64,000 nucleotides of DNA from Haloarcula sp. CBA1129. Its GTDB lineage: Archaea; Halobacteriota; Halobacteria; Halobacteriales; Haloarculaceae. Of this stretch, positions 24,839 through 35,346 are shown one piece after another. The stretch lies in NCBI RefSeq assembly GCF_008729015.1, contig NZ_RKSM01000001.1, positions 3,348,001 through 3,412,000 of the forward strand, read 5' to 3'. Every line of letters starts with the position of its first letter. The first letter of the stretch is position 1. The notes under the pieces are model-generated. The model saw only the letters and a program-made list of their open reading frames with translations, was not told the DNA's origin and made no database searches. The translations under genes and the position numbers were made by a program.

Positions 24839-27489
24839 GTGACGCGTACACGACGGCGGATCGGCTCGTCAGTGCAGACTCGAACGTCTACGACCGGGGC
24901 CTCGATGCGGCAATCGCGCTCAGCGTCATCGGGTTCACGCTCGGTCTGGTCACGCTCGTCAATCTGGTCCCGCCCAGTGCCAGCGGTGACCCCCTCACCA
25001 CGGCTCTGGGAACGCTGCTGGCTGTCGTCGTCGGGGCGGTCGGAGTCACCGGTCTCGCCTCCTACACCAACGTCGTTCCGGTCACCTCACAGCGGGTGCG
25101 CGGCATCGGCCTCGGCCTCGTCGTTTCGACGGTCGCGCTGACTGTTCTCGCGGTTGCCCTTCCGGTGACGATGGCGACGCTGCTGGGAACCGTGTTGCTG
25201 GTCGAGGCGCTGGCGCTCACCGGTGCCGGTGTCACCTCCCGGCTCGAACTCGTGGACACGGAACCGAACATGAGCGCCGGGCTGCTCTCCGGCGGCGCGC
25301 TCGGCGTACTCGGCCTCGCTATCGGTGCCGCTGTCGGGGGTGCCCTCGCCGGCTTTGGCTCGCTCCTGTGGCTCGTCGGTGCTGTCGTCGCCGGTGTCGG
25401 GCTGTTCCTGCTTGCGATTCTCCCCCGTGAAGACCTCGGCTCGACGCTCCCGACGGCAATCGTCGTCGGCGCGCTCGGACTCGTAATCGTGACCGGGACC
25501 ATCGGCGTCGGCTGGCAGTGGAGCCCGAAGGCCCTCTCCGGTGGGTTCACCGGCGGTGCAGTCATCCCCGTGTTCCTCCTCGTTGGGACGCTCCTGTCAG
25601 CGTGGTCGGCCGCGAAGTGCCGGGCCGGGTTCGGTGCCCGGGGCCGCGAGTACGGGGCCTTCCTCGTCATCAACCTCAACGCCTTCCTGATGGTGGCCGT
25701 GATGGCGACCATCGTCGTGTTCGTGACGATGAAAGGCGTCAGCTACGCCCTCCACGGCCTCTCGGTCGGCGCACTGACCGCACTGGTCCTCCTGACGCCG
25801 GTGCTCGCTGCGGCTGTCCAGTTCGCTCGCACCCCCGCGGGCACGAGCGACTGGAACACCGGCGCTCGACAGCTGTTCCGGGTCCTTCCGCTGGCGGCGG
25901 TCGGCGCTCTCGCCGCGATGTTTACGAGCGTGCTCGTCACCGGGTCCCCGCTGCGCTACGCCTACGAATACACTGTCCAAGTCAACCGACAGGGACAGGC
26001 GCTTGCCACGGCAATCGCGGTCACGCCCGACACGACAGTCGGGACACTGTTGCTCATCGCGCCGGCGCTGGCCCTCGCGGTCACGTTCTTCCGCTCGTTC
26101 GGCTCGCTGCGAAATGTCGGGTCACAGTCCGAGCGCACCGGCTCGATCCGACAGGCCGTTCCGACGGGGGTCCTCACGCTCGTCGTCCTCATCGGCTTCT
26201 TCCTCGTTCTCGGCCCCGCCCCGTTCGGCTTGCCCCTCGGCGGGACGCTCGGCCTCACTGCGGTCGTCCTCGGTTCGGTCGCTGCTGGCGCACTTGCTGC
26301 CCTCCCGCTCGTCGGCGTACTCACAGGTGACGGGCCGACGCTGGCGGACAGCGCACAACGCGAGGCCCCGCTGGTCACGCTGGGGATGTTCGGCGGACTC
26401 GGGCTGTTGCTGACCGCGCTGTTGCTTCAGCCCGTCGCCGGCGTCAATCCACAGGTCGGCCCGGTGAATCTCGTGCCGGCGGTCGCGTTTGCGGCCGCCA
26501 TCGCATCACTCGCACTGGCGACACTCACGACCGTCGCAAAGCGGTCCAGCGAGGCGACGATTACCCGCCGGCTGCTGACCGAGGAGACGCGCCTCGGCCT
26601 CGTTGGTGCGGCCGGCTTCACCGCGCTGGTCGGCCTGCACGTCGCCGCGACCGGCGTCTCGTTCAGGGTTCTGGGCGTCACCGTCGCGAACGAGGGAAGC
26701 CTCTCGTGGCCGATGGTGATGCAGGCCTACATCCCGCTCGGGGCCGAACCCGGCGGGATCATGCCCGCAATCGTCGGCACGGTGTGGCTGGTCGTCGGCG
26801 CGACGCTGTTCGCCGTCCCGCTGGGGGTCGGTGCGGCGGTGTTCCTCACCGAGTACGCCGAGCAGGGCCGGTTCACCGCGCTCGTCGAGATCGCGACGAA
26901 CGCGCTCTGGAGCACACCGAGCATCGTCTTCGGCCTGTTCGGGGCGGCGTTCCTGATTCCCCGACTGGGCGGCGACGAGTCACTGTTGGCCGGAATGTTG
27001 GTGCTTGGCTTCATGCTCCTGCCACTGGTGCTCATCACATCGCGGGAGTCTATCAAGGCTGTTCCCGACGAATACCGGGACGCCAGTGCGGCCTTGGGCG
27101 TGACCCAGTGGGAGACGATCAAGAGCGTCGTTCTGCCGGCGGCGATGCCGGGCGTCATCACTGGCGTCATCCTCGGTGTGGGCCGCATCGCCGGCGAGAC
27201 CGCCCCGCTCATTCTCGTGCTCGGGTCGACGCTGAACGCGACGACGGCCGTCGATGTCATCGATGGCTTCCGCTTCGTCTCGGGCCCGCCGTTCGTCGTC
27301 AACGACGCCCTGCTGACGGCCTCGGCGTCGCTGCCGACGCAGGTGTGGGCCGTCATCGCGGCCGGGGTGTCGGGGTCCCCTGAGATGGGGTGGGCAACGG
27401 CGTTCATCCTGCTGATGGTCGTGCTGACGTTCTATGCGGTCGGTATCACGGCGCGGACGTACTTCCGGAGGAAACTCAACTATGAGTGA
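24835..27489 (+). CDS. pstA: Phosphate ABC transporter permease PstA, very long form
   Basis: 884 residues, about three times a bacterial PstA (near 290). The last ~265 residues (from about 620) are the real permease: [19 protein letters not shown], then the coupling loop [20 protein letters not shown] near residue 745. The first ~600 residues are almost entirely hydrophobic, with perhaps 14-16 further helices and no recognisable transporter motif. No stop codon or change in composition separates the parts, so this is one intact gene. Start ATG overlaps the pstC stop; end overlaps the pstB start by eight bases. The role of the N-terminal membrane part is unknown. Confidence 0.92.
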   Translation: MSDAYTTADRLVSADSNVYDRGLDAAIALSVIGFTLGLVTLVNLVPPSASGDPLTTALGTLLAVVVGAVGVTGLASYTNVVPVTSQRVRGIGLGLVVSTVALTVLAVALPVTMATLLGTVLLVEALALTGAGVTSRLELVDTEPNMSAGLLSGGALGVLGLAIGAAVGGALAGFGSLLWLVGAVVAGVGLFLLAILPREDLGSTLPTAIVVGALGLVIVTGTIGVGWQWSPKALSGGFTGGAVIPVFLLVGTLLSAWSAAKCRAGFGARGREYGAFLVINLNAFLMVAVMATIVVFVTMKGVSYALHGLSVGALTALVLLTPVLAAAVQFARTPAGTSDWNTGARQLFRVLPLAAVGALAAMFTSVLVTGSPLRYAYEYTVQVNRQGQALATAIAVTPDTTVGTLLLIAPALALAVTFFRSFGSLRNVGSQSERTGSIRQAVPTGVLTLVVLIGFFLVLGPAPFGLPLGGTLGLTAVVLGSVAAGALAALPLVGVLTGDGPTLADSAQREAPLVTLGMFGGLGLLLTALLLQPVAGVNPQVGPVNLVPAVAFAAAIASLALATLTTVAKRSSEATITRRLLTEETRLGLVGAAGFTALVGLHVAATGVSFRVLGVTVANEGSLSWPMVMQAYIPLGAEPGGIMPAIVGTVWLVVGATLFAVPLGVGAAVFLTEYAEQGRFTALVEIATNALWSTPSIVFGLFGAAFLIPRLGGDESLLAGMLVLGFMLLPLVLITSRESIKAVPDEYRDASAALGVTQWETIKSVVLPAAMPGVITGVILGVGRIAGETAPLILVLGSTLNATTAVDVIDGFRFVSGPPFVVNDALLTASASLPTQVWAVIAAGVSGSPEMGWATAFILLMVVLTFYAVGITARTYFRRKLNYE

Positions 27490-28423
27490 TAGCATCAACA
27501 CAGAGACGAGCACGGACACGCAAACGAACAGCAATCGGACAGTCGAAACCGCCTCGCCGAGTACCGAGACGACGGCCGGCGAGAGCGACGAGCAGGTCCG
27601 CGAGGCGTGGCGACAGTACGACTTCGAGGGCGAAGCGAAGCTCTCCGTCGAGAACCTCGACGTCTGGTACGGCGACGACCACGCGCTGCAAGACGTCTCG
27701 ATGGCGATTCCCGAAAACAGCGTCACGGCGCTCATCGGCCCGTCGGGGTGTGGCAAGTCGACGTATCTGCGGTGTCTGAACCGCATGAACGACCGCATCA
27801 AGGCCGCTCGCATCGACGGCTCGGTCGAACTGGAAGGCACCGAAATCTACGACCCCAACGCCAACCTCGTCGAACTGCGCAAGCGCATCGGGATGGTGTT
27901 CCAGTCGCCGAACCCGTTCCCGAAATCTATCCGGGAGAATATCTCGTATGGCCCCCGCAAGCATGGCGACATCAACAAGGGCCTGCTCGCACGCCTGTTC
28001 GGCCGCGACGATACGGAGAAGGAGGGCGACCTCGTGGAGCGGTCGCTGAAACAGGCGGCGCTGTGGGACGAGGTGAGCGACCGCCTCGACGACAACGCGC
28101 TCGGCCTCTCGGGCGGGCAACAACAGCGGCTCTGTATCGCGCGCTGTCTCGCAGTCGACCCCGAGGTCATCCTGATGGACGAACCGGCGTCGGCGCTCGA
28201 CCCAATCGCGACCTCGAAAATCGAAGATCTCGTCGAGGAACTGTCGAAGGACTACACCGTCGTCATCGTCACTCACAACATGCAACAGGCCGCCCGCATC
28301 TCCGACCAGACCGCCGTCTTCCTCACCGGCGGCGAACTCGTCGAGTACGACGACACGGACAAGATCTTCGAGAACCCCGAGAGCCAGCGTGTCGAGGACT
28401 ACATCACCGGTAAGTTCGGGTGA
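27482..28423 (+). CDS. pstB: Phosphate ABC transporter ATPase PstB
   Basis: 313 residues. Walker [10 protein letters not shown], signature LSGGQQQRL, Walker [13 protein letters not shown] and switch His in VTHNMQQA are all intact. About 50 Ser/Thr/Glu-rich residues precede the ABC domain, longer than in bacteria but usual for haloarchaea. [14 protein letters not shown] is the PstB-specific Q-loop neighbourhood. Energises phosphate import with PstC and PstA. Starts inside the end of pstA and is followed after three bases by phoU. Confidence 0.96.
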   Translation: MSDSINTETSTDTQTNSNRTVETASPSTETTAGESDEQVREAWRQYDFEGEAKLSVENLDVWYGDDHALQDVSMAIPENSVTALIGPSGCGKSTYLRCLNRMNDRIKAARIDGSVELEGTEIYDPNANLVELRKRIGMVFQSPNPFPKSIRENISYGPRKHGDINKGLLARLFGRDDTEKEGDLVERSLKQAALWDEVSDRLDDNALGLSGGQQQRLCIARCLAVDPEVILMDEPASALDPIATSKIEDLVEELSKDYTVVIVTHNMQQAARISDQTAVFLTGGELVEYDDTDKIFENPESQRVEDYITGKFG

Positions 28424-28426
28424 CCC

Positions 28427-29104
28427 ATGTCGCGCGAGTCGTACCAGCGACAACTGGACGAACTCCGGGAAAATGTGGTCGAGATGGGCGACCTCGTCGT
28501 CGAGCGACTCGAAGCAGCACTCGCCGCGCTCCGGACGGTTGACCCGGAGATGGCGCAGTCGGTCATCGACGGCGACGACGAGATTAACGCGCTGTATCTG
28601 TCCCTCGAAGCCGACTGTATCGACCTCTTTGCCCTCCAGCAGCCGGTCGCGACCGACCTCCGCTTCGTCGCCGCCTCGTTCAAGATACTCACCGACCTCG
28701 AACGCGTCGCGGACCTCGCGACGAACCTCGCGGCGTACGCGCAGTCGGCCGACCGCCGACTCGCCCCCGAAGTCGACGTCGATACGATTGGCCGGGAAGC
28801 CTCCGAGATGGTCGAGCGAAGCATCGACGCCTACCGGCGGGAGGACACCGAGGAATGTCGCGCCATCGCGGCTGCCGACGATGCACTCGATGCGCTCTGC
28901 CAGCGGGCCAGCGAGACCGTCGCTCGGGACCTCATCGAGCGGGAGGCCGACAGCGCCGACGGCTGGGCGGTCGAGCAACTCCTCGATGACGTGTCCCGGC
29001 TCTTGCTGACGGTTCGGGACCTCGAACGCGTCGGCGACCACGCCGTCAACATCGCGGCACGCACCCTGTACATGGTCGAAACTGATTCCGAACTTATCTA
29101 CTAA
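28427..29104 (+). CDS. phoU: Phosphate transport accessory protein PhoU
   Basis: 225 residues, full-length canonical PhoU: two three-helix bundles with metal-cluster motifs DLERVADLATNLAAYA (first repeat) and DLERVGDHAVNIAARTLYM (second repeat). In bacteria PhoU restrains the Pst transporter and signals phosphate sufficiency. Separated from pstB by three bases and from the next AbrB-PhoU gene by two, so clearly in one operon. Cytoplasmic. Confidence 0.94.
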   Translation: MSRESYQRQLDELRENVVEMGDLVVERLEAALAALRTVDPEMAQSVIDGDDEINALYLSLEADCIDLFALQQPVATDLRFVAASFKILTDLERVADLATNLAAYAQSADRRLAPEVDVDTIGREASEMVERSIDAYRREDTEECRAIAAADDALDALCQRASETVARDLIEREADSADGWAVEQLLDDVSRLLLTVRDLERVGDHAVNIAARTLYMVETDSELIY

Positions 29105-29106
29105 GC

Positions 29107-30168
29107 ATGGACACCCGAAAGATACAGACCGTCGGCGGCGGCACGTACACCGTTTCACTGCCGAAAGAGTGGGCCGAGTCCGAGAACTGTACGGCCGGGA
29201 CGACGGTGAACCTCCACACGCATATCGATGGCCTGCTTGTGATTCAGACCCCCGAGTCCCAGACGACGGCGCGGAACCACGTCGCGCTCGATGCCGGGAC
29301 CGACGACCCGGCCGAGATAGAGCAGTTGCTTCGGGCAGCCTACGCCGCCGGCGTTGAATCGGTCGCCCTCGGAGTCCCCAACGGCTACACCGACGAGCAA
29401 CAGCGGGCCATCGAACGCGTCACCCGGAACCTGACCGGCGTCACCGTCGCCGAGGAAACCGAATCGCAGGTAACAGTCCAGACACTGCTTGACGCCAGTG
29501 AGGTGTCCGTCAGGCAGTCGGTCCGCCAGCTTCAGTTCGTCGCGCTGTCGATGCACCGGGACGCGATGGCCGCCCTCACAACCGGAACGACCAGCGACCG
29601 GTGGGCTGACCGCGATGAGCAGGCCGACCGGCTGTACGCCATGATCGACCGCTACTTCGAGCGCGGGCTGGCGCGACTCGATGAGATAGACGCGCTCGGG
29701 CTGACCCGCCCCGAACTGTTCACGCTCTGGGGGACAGCGAACGAACTCGAACGCGTGGCCGACCACGCCGAACGGATCGGCACCGTTGCTGAACAGCTCG
29801 ATGGGCAGCCAGAACCACCTATCGTCACAGCCCTCGAAGATATCGCTCAGGACGTTCGCACCGTCGTCGAGGACGCTGTCCGCGTCATCATCGGTGATGC
29901 CTGCGTCGCTACCGCCCGGCAGACGCTGGCCACGCGCCGAGCGGTACGCCAGCGAATAACCAGCCTCGACCGCCACCTGTTCGAAGCCGGCGACGCCGAC
30001 TACCGACTCACGCGCGCCCTCGACAGCCTCGCCAGAACGGCGGAACACGGCGGTAACATTGCCGAGTTCGGCCTTCGGATGGCCGTGCGCGACGGTGCGG
30101 TCATGGGTTCCAAGACTGGCACCGACGATGCGGACACGGCGAGTTCGACAGCCGAAACGGAGTCCTGA
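29107..30168 (+). CDS. AbrB-PhoU phosphate regulator, copy 2
   Basis: 353 residues. An N-terminal SpoVT/AbrB domain (TRKIQTVGGGTYTVSLPKEW) is followed by two PhoU-like bundles; ELERVADHAERIGTVAEQL is the first metal-type motif and the last bundle carries SLARTAEHGGNIAEF. It is diverged from copy 1 at 21171 but has the same plan. Placed at the end of the pst operon, it could give feedback on the operon's own promoter (inference). The C-terminal Thr/Ser/Asp tail is probably disordered. Confidence 0.9.
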   Translation: MDTRKIQTVGGGTYTVSLPKEWAESENCTAGTTVNLHTHIDGLLVIQTPESQTTARNHVALDAGTDDPAEIEQLLRAAYAAGVESVALGVPNGYTDEQQRAIERVTRNLTGVTVAEETESQVTVQTLLDASEVSVRQSVRQLQFVALSMHRDAMAALTTGTTSDRWADRDEQADRLYAMIDRYFERGLARLDEIDALGLTRPELFTLWGTANELERVADHAERIGTVAEQLDGQPEPPIVTALEDIAQDVRTVVEDAVRVIIGDACVATARQTLATRRAVRQRITSLDRHLFEAGDADYRLTRALDSLARTAEHGGNIAEFGLRMAVRDGAVMGSKTGTDDADTASSTAETES

Positions 30169-30211
30169 CCTAACGCACAGCACCCAAGACCCGTCGGTTC
30201 CGAGACCAGAT

Positions 30212-30847
30212 ATGGTCGACTGGGACGTGTACCTCGTCACGCAGGCGTCGCTTTCGGCGGGCCGGACAACCGACGCAATCGTCGCGGACGCAATCGACGG
30301 CGGCGTTGGCGTCGTCCAGCTCCGCGAGAAGGACCGAACCGCGCGCGAGCGCTACGAACTCGGTCGCGAACTGCGAGAGCTGACCCGCGAGGCCGGCGTC
30401 GCGTTTGTGGTGAACGACCGTGTTGACATCGCACAGGCACTTGACGCCGACGGGGTCCACCTCGGCGACGACGACCTTCCCGTCTCTGTTGCGCGGGACC
30501 TTCTCGGTGCTGACGCGCTCATCGGGCGCTCCGTCTCGACTGTCGAAGCTGCCAAAACCGCAGCGGCGGCCGGTGCGGACTACCTCGGTGTCGGCGCGGT
30601 GTTTGCCACCGGCTCGAAAGACGACATTGACGACGACGAGTACGCTATCGGCACTGATCGCGTCGCCGCTATCGCCGAGGCCGTAGACATTCCGTTTGTC
30701 GGCATCGGCGGCATCACGGCCGAGAACGCCACTGAAGTCGCCGAAGCCGGGGCTGACGGTGTGGCTGTTATCACCGAGGTCACACAGGCCGACGATCCGA
30801 CAGCAGCAACCGAAGCATTGCAACACGCAGTCGAACGCAGTCGGTAG
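30212..30847 (+). CDS. thiE: Thiamine-phosphate synthase
   Basis: 211 residues, a TIM barrel of normal ThiE length. VQLREKDRTARE is the phosphate/pyrophosphate-binding loop, VNDRVDIAQALDADGVHLG and LIGRSVST are family motifs, DYLGVGAVFATGSK and FVGIGGIT contact the thiazole phosphate. The enzyme joins hydroxymethylpyrimidine pyrophosphate to thiazole phosphate. ATG 30212 lies 43 bases after the AbrB-PhoU stop. Whether it shares the pst transcript is unclear. Confidence 0.94.
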   Translation: MVDWDVYLVTQASLSAGRTTDAIVADAIDGGVGVVQLREKDRTARERYELGRELRELTREAGVAFVVNDRVDIAQALDADGVHLGDDDLPVSVARDLLGADALIGRSVSTVEAAKTAAAAGADYLGVGAVFATGSKDDIDDDEYAIGTDRVAAIAEAVDIPFVGIGGITAENATEVAEAGADGVAVITEVTQADDPTAATEALQHAVERSR

Positions 30848-30929
30848 CACCGGTTCCGTCGGCGACCGTGTCTGCTCTTGCGGTCGCTAGTGAGCAGGAA
30901 ACTACCCGGCTCCCGACGTAGTGTCGCGG

Positions 30930-31226
30930 TCAGCCAACAATAAACTCGGGTGCAGCGATGGAAGCAACGACGAGAGAGAGGAGTACGAGAATCGCGACGG
31001 ACCGGAGGACACCAGCCGTTTGCCGCCGACTCGCTGGCAGCGCCTCGGCAATACCGGCCAATCCAGTCCCGAGTACCATGATGAGCAACCAACTACCCGG
31101 GGCTCCATCGACAACCCAGCCGTAGCTGTACAGGCCGGCGAAGATGAGTGCTCCGGCGGCATGAACGAGTGTAATAGGGCGTCCGGACGGCTCACTAAAG
31201 ATGGTCTCGCTGATACTGGAGGGCAT
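30930..31226 (-). CDS. Small three-helix membrane protein
   Basis: 98 residues with three hydrophobic helices (about 17-35, 43-60, 75-95) and a short basic loop PASRRQTAG. ATG 31226 was chosen because the in-frame sequence upstream is basic, cysteine-rich and unlike a membrane protein N terminus. Family not recognised. Convergent with thiE. Confidence 0.65.
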   Translation of the reverse strand: MPSSISETIFSEPSGRPITLVHAAGALIFAGLYSYGWVVDGAPGSWLLIMVLGTGLAGIAEALPASRRQTAGVLRSVAILVLLSLVVASIAAPEFIVG

Positions 31227-31404
31227 CGCCGATGTATTCTCAGCGAGAACCAATAAACGACACTGGTGCTTGCCACATAGCGTCGACCAAGCAGCGAACG
31301 ACGCTGCTGTCCGGGTCTGGAACCGAAACCACCGCATGACACCCGCAGCGATAGGCTACCGACTGCTCAGTTGCGGGTCACACCCGCTCTCCGACTCGCT
31401 GCGG

Positions 31405-31659
31405 CTACGCCGACTGCTGCAGTTTCTCACGCAACTGTCGCTCGGTGACGTGGTACTTGAACGTCGGCGACCCGTCGACGAAGACGTAGGGCACGCGCTC
31501 ACCGTACTCCTCGCGGAGTTCGGGGTCCTCATCAACGTCAATGAGGGCCAGTTCGATGGCGACCCCTTCGTCGTCAGCGACCCGCTCTATTGTCTCGATG
31601 GCCTCCTCACAGAGATGGCAGTCCTCCCGCGTGTAGACGGTGACCGGCACGTCGCTCAT
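31405..31659 (-). CDS. Glutaredoxin-like thiol protein
   Basis: 84 residues, thioredoxin fold: VTVYTREDCHLCEEA carries the C-x2-C redox site at the start of helix 1, and RVPYVFVDGSP is the cis-proline segment. Resembles the DUF836 glutaredoxin-like group. ATG 31659 begins four codons below another in-frame ATG and matches the usual start just before the first beta strand. Probable cytoplasmic disulfide exchange; the partner reductase is unknown. Confidence 0.84.
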   Translation of the reverse strand: MSDVPVTVYTREDCHLCEEAIETIERVADDEGVAIELALIDVDEDPELREEYGERVPYVFVDGSPTFKYHVTERQLREKLQQSA

Positions 31660-31744
31660 CACCGGAAACACGGGGGCGACGGCATAAGACTCTCACTCTC
31701 TCGCCGCCGATGGGTTTCAGTGTCTCGCGCCCGTAACTGCGCCA

Positions 31745-32686
31745 ATGACAGGCTGGACTCGCAAAGATATGCCCCCGCTGACGGATCGAACTGTGGTTGT
31801 GACTGGCGCGAACAGCGGACTGGGACTCGAAGGCTCGAAAGCGTTCGCTCGCAGGGCTGCAACGGTGGTGATGGCCTGTCGGAGCGTCGAGCGCGGGGAA
31901 TCGGCCGCCGAAGAGATCCGCGAAGCCGTTCCGAATGCGACGCTCGATGTCAGAGAGTGTGATCTGGCCGACCTATCGAACGTCGCGTCGTTCGCCGACG
32001 GCCTCCGGGACGACTACGACGCCATCGACATCCTCTGTAACAACGCCGGCGTCATGGCGATCCCACGGAGCGAGACGGCCGACGGCTTCGAGACGCAGTT
32101 CGGCGTCAACCATCTGGGCCATTTTGCCCTGACCGGGCACCTGCTTGACTTGCTCCGGGCTGCCGACGGCGAGTCCCGAATTGTCACGCAGTCCAGCGGC
32201 GCTCACGAGATGGGCGAAATCGACTTCGATGACCTCCAGCACGACCGCTCCTACGGGAAGTGGTCGGCCTACGGCCAGAGCAAGCTCGCCAACCTCCTCT
32301 TTGCCTACGAACTTCAGCGCCGGCTGGGCAACCACGGCTGGGGCGATGTGATAAGCGTCGCCTGCCACCCCGGCTACGCCGACACCGACCTCCAGTTCCG
32401 CGGGCCGCGAGAGATGGGGTCGGCGCTGCGAACCGCGGCTATGGGCGTTGCGAACGCCGTGCTCGCACAGTCCGCCGAACAGGGCGCGCTGCCGATGCTG
32501 TACGCCGCCACCGCCGACGACGTCATCGGCGGCGAGTACGTCGGTCCCGGCGGGCTGTTCGATATGCGCGGCTCGCCCGAGTTCCAGCAGTCCAACGAGG
32601 CCTCTCGCGAGGAGGCGACCGCCGAGCGGCTCTGGGACGTTTCGACCGACCTCACCGGCGTCGAGTACGACTTCGAGAGCGCCTGA
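31745..32686 (+). CDS. Short-chain dehydrogenase/reductase
   Basis: 313 residues, classical SDR. TGANSGLG is the cofactor glycine motif, NNAGVMA the structural strand, a serine in TQSSGAH and the YGQSK pair supply the catalytic triad. The protein resembles the retinol-dehydrogenase/WW-domain oxidoreductase branch in length and in the CHPGYADTDLQ segment after the active site. The cofactor is probably NADP(H), from the ACRS residues after strand 2. Substrate unknown. It is divergent from the glutaredoxin-like gene. Confidence 0.9.
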   Translation: MTGWTRKDMPPLTDRTVVVTGANSGLGLEGSKAFARRAATVVMACRSVERGESAAEEIREAVPNATLDVRECDLADLSNVASFADGLRDDYDAIDILCNNAGVMAIPRSETADGFETQFGVNHLGHFALTGHLLDLLRAADGESRIVTQSSGAHEMGEIDFDDLQHDRSYGKWSAYGQSKLANLLFAYELQRRLGNHGWGDVISVACHPGYADTDLQFRGPREMGSALRTAAMGVANAVLAQSAEQGALPMLYAATADDVIGGEYVGPGGLFDMRGSPEFQQSNEASREEATAERLWDVSTDLTGVEYDFESA

Positions 32687-32755
32687 TGACGGTCCAGTGC
32701 CGTCGCTACCGGTAAGCCTCACTTTTTTACGTCAGGACGTGAACCCCGCCGGTAC

Positions 32756-33832
32756 ATGCAATCAGTCGAGATCGCGGTCAGGCTGCTTGCAGGGGTCGCC
32801 CTGATCCTCGCAAACGGCTTCTTCGTCGCCATCGAGTTCGCGCTGACGAGGGCCAGACAGTACGACGAGTCCGAGTTCGACGAACCCAGCCTCCGGCGGG
32901 CTTGGGAGATGACTGACGACCTCGAAATCTACCTGACGAGCTGTCAGGTCGGCATTACCGCCTCCAGTATCGCGGTCGGTATCGTCGCCGAGCCGGCGCT
33001 GGCGGCCATCTTCGAGCCGTATTTCCAGTCTTCGGCGCTGGCCGGGGTCGGGGCTGGCGCGGCCATCGCGTTCCTCATCATCAATCTCGTCCATCTGACT
33101 CACGGCGAGCAGACGCCGACGTACCTCGGCGTCGAGCGCGCGAAGTTCGTCTGCCGGTACGGTGCGACGCCGCTGTACTACTTCGCGTGGGTCATCTCGC
33201 CGATTATCAAGGTCGGCGACGGCGTCGCGAAGTGGACGCTGGGGTTGTTCGGCGTCGAGATGTCCGGCGCGTGGCTCGAAACCGAAGTCGATAGCATCGA
33301 GTCTCGGGCCGAACTGCGCAACGAACTCGGCTCCGTCCTCGACCGCGGCGACGTACCGGCGGAGCGCCGTGAGGAGGTACTGGCGGCGTTCCGGGTCGGC
33401 GACCGCGAAGTCGGCGAGGTGATGGTCTCGCGAGAAGACATCGTTGCGCTGTCGCCCACCGACGACGACGCGACCAACGCCGAGCGGATCGCCGAGACGC
33501 CCCACACCCGCTATCCGCTCGTCGGCGAGACGCTCGAAGAGTTCCTCGGCATCGTCTACATCCCCGCCCTCGTCGACGAGCGCGAGGAGCAGGACGGGTC
33601 GGGCGGCCTGCTGGACGGCATTGACCTCGAAGAGGTCGCCTCGCCGCCGATGACAATGTCGCCAGACTCGACCGTCAGTGACGCCATCGACCAGTTTCAG
33701 GCCGAGCGTCAGGAACTCGCGTTTGTTCTTGAAGACGGTGAAGTCGTCGGGCTGGTGACCGTCACCGACCTCCTCGAAGAGGTCGTCGGCGACATTCAGG
33801 ACCCGATGGACGCCGAAGCTGGCGTCGCCTGA
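32756..33832 (+). CDS. CNNM/HlyC-CorC family membrane protein with CBS pair
   Basis: 358 residues. The N-terminal CNNM (DUF21) domain has three to four helices (residues 5-145) with the ANGFFVAIEFAL start and the TSCQVGITASS segment; a CBS pair follows (about 200-345; for instance MVSREDIVAL and VVGLVTVTDLLEEVVGDI). The family exports or senses magnesium or other divalent ions. The CorC_HlyC C-terminal domain is missing, so this is the shorter form. Starts 69 bases after the SDR. Confidence 0.88.
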   Translation: MQSVEIAVRLLAGVALILANGFFVAIEFALTRARQYDESEFDEPSLRRAWEMTDDLEIYLTSCQVGITASSIAVGIVAEPALAAIFEPYFQSSALAGVGAGAAIAFLIINLVHLTHGEQTPTYLGVERAKFVCRYGATPLYYFAWVISPIIKVGDGVAKWTLGLFGVEMSGAWLETEVDSIESRAELRNELGSVLDRGDVPAERREEVLAAFRVGDREVGEVMVSREDIVALSPTDDDATNAERIAETPHTRYPLVGETLEEFLGIVYIPALVDEREEQDGSGGLLDGIDLEEVASPPMTMSPDSTVSDAIDQFQAERQELAFVLEDGEVVGLVTVTDLLEEVVGDIQDPMDAEAGVA

Positions 33833-33959
33833 CGCTGACAGCATTCTCAGTGAGTCGTGTCTCGGCGGTTTCCATGACCATCTCGAAGTGCCGGTCAAAA
33901 TCGAGGCGTGTCCGCCCTCCGTCCCAGTCTATCCGTACCGCGGAGCACTTTCGGGACTC

Positions 33960-35192
33960 TCAGTCACCGCTCGCGAGCCGCCCCACCCGCCCGGTGAGTC
34001 GGGCTGCGATACCCTCGAAGTGGACGGTACTCCAGCCCGCGACGATGAGTGCGCCGACCGTATTGAACACGAGGTCGTTCACGATGTCGCCCGTTCCGTA
34101 CTGGGCGAGGACCGCCTCACCGCCGACGACCGACGCGATGCCGCCGCTGGCAAATTCTAGGATCTCCCAGCCGACACCCACCGCGAGGACGAACAGGACG
34201 ACGAAGGTCGCACGGAACTCCCTGTTGAAATCAACCGCCCCGGAGTGGCGTTCGACTGCTCGGGCAATCGCGTATCCCACCCCAGCTATGAGCGATGCCG
34301 AAACGGCGTGGGCCAGACTGTCGTACCAGCCAAACGCTTCGTACAGCTCGAACGCGCCGGCCCCGTGCAGCGTCGACGCCACTGTGATCCACAGCACGAG
34401 ACCGGTATCCATCGCGTAGCCGTACTCCCGGCGGAACAGTGCTGGGAGGAACGTTATCGCCAGCGGGCCGCCGCTGTTGACGAACAGCGTCACGTTGCCC
34501 TGCACGAGTGCGAACAGGGATATCCCACTGAGAACAGCCTGTAGCGCCCGGACCGCGAGGCGGTGGTGCTCCCCGTCTCCGGGGAGGGACGCCCCGGATT
34601 GGTCAACTGCTGGGGAATCCGGGTCCGAGACCCGCAGTCGAGCAATGCGTGCTGACCGCTCGAAGTACAGTTCGAACACGACGCCAGCGACGATACCGGC
34701 GACCGTCGCAGTGACGAGGTCCCACATCAGCTCGGTCTGGCCGTCGAGAAACGCGGTTCCCAGCAGTGTGTCTGTCGCATAGATACTGACCGCCCAGACG
34801 CCGGCGACGGCCATCGTCACGATGACGACGAACACCGTTGCGAACCGCGGCGTCATCGTCAGCGAGGTATGCGCATCGAGAACGACGGCCAGCAACAGCG
34901 CGACCCCAGCGACCACGAGGAACGGCGTGACCTGCGGGAAGCCGCCGAACGCCCGGACGAGTACCGGCACCGCGACCAGTCCGAGCAACTCCGCGGGCAC
35001 CGTCGTTTCGAGGTCCCGTGTGACGAACGGAGCCGTGACCGCGACAGCGACGAGAAGTGCCGTGAGTACTGCCCAATCAAATTCGCCACTGGCCGCGAAG
35101 CGTCCGGCGCCACCCATGAGAATTCCCGTTACCGCCCACGCGCCGAGCGCGTCGAGTCGGTGGGGGCGAATAAGAGACTGTAGCGTGCCCAT
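33960..35192 (-). CDS. Polytopic membrane protein, DUF2238/YjdF-like
   Basis: 410 residues with about ten to eleven hydrophobic helices. The C-terminal third (GWYDSLAHAVSASLIAGVGYA, here shortened in the family sense to YDSLAH, and GWEILEFA, GTGDIVNDLVFNTVGA) resembles the DUF2238/YjdF group, with its D-x-x-x-H and WE-x-x-E polar residues in helices. The first half is a separate hydrophobic unit. ATG 35192 was chosen over a GTG one codon upstream. Function unknown. Confidence 0.75.
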   Translation of the reverse strand: MGTLQSLIRPHRLDALGAWAVTGILMGGAGRFAASGEFDWAVLTALLVAVAVTAPFVTRDLETTVPAELLGLVAVPVLVRAFGGFPQVTPFLVVAGVALLLAVVLDAHTSLTMTPRFATVFVVIVTMAVAGVWAVSIYATDTLLGTAFLDGQTELMWDLVTATVAGIVAGVVFELYFERSARIARLRVSDPDSPAVDQSGASLPGDGEHHRLAVRALQAVLSGISLFALVQGNVTLFVNSGGPLAITFLPALFRREYGYAMDTGLVLWITVASTLHGAGAFELYEAFGWYDSLAHAVSASLIAGVGYAIARAVERHSGAVDFNREFRATFVVLFVLAVGVGWEILEFASGGIASVVGGEAVLAQYGTGDIVNDLVFNTVGALIVAGWSTVHFEGIAARLTGRVGRLASGD

Positions 35193-35346
35193 CACTGACT
35201 GTGGATATGACGGGCGTCGTAATCAAAGCACGGCGGCTTCCTGACACCGTCCTGAAACTCCTCGCTTGCGCGGCCGCTGTCACGCGACTGACTGACGACT
35301 GTCTGACGAGGATATATTTCTCTGGCCGTCGAACTCCCCGTAATCA

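Noticed and set aside
27476-29158. A 560-codon open frame on the minus strand across pstB and phoU
   Set aside because: Same reason: antisense artefact of GC-rich coding DNA; the plus strand carries complete PstB and PhoU motifs.
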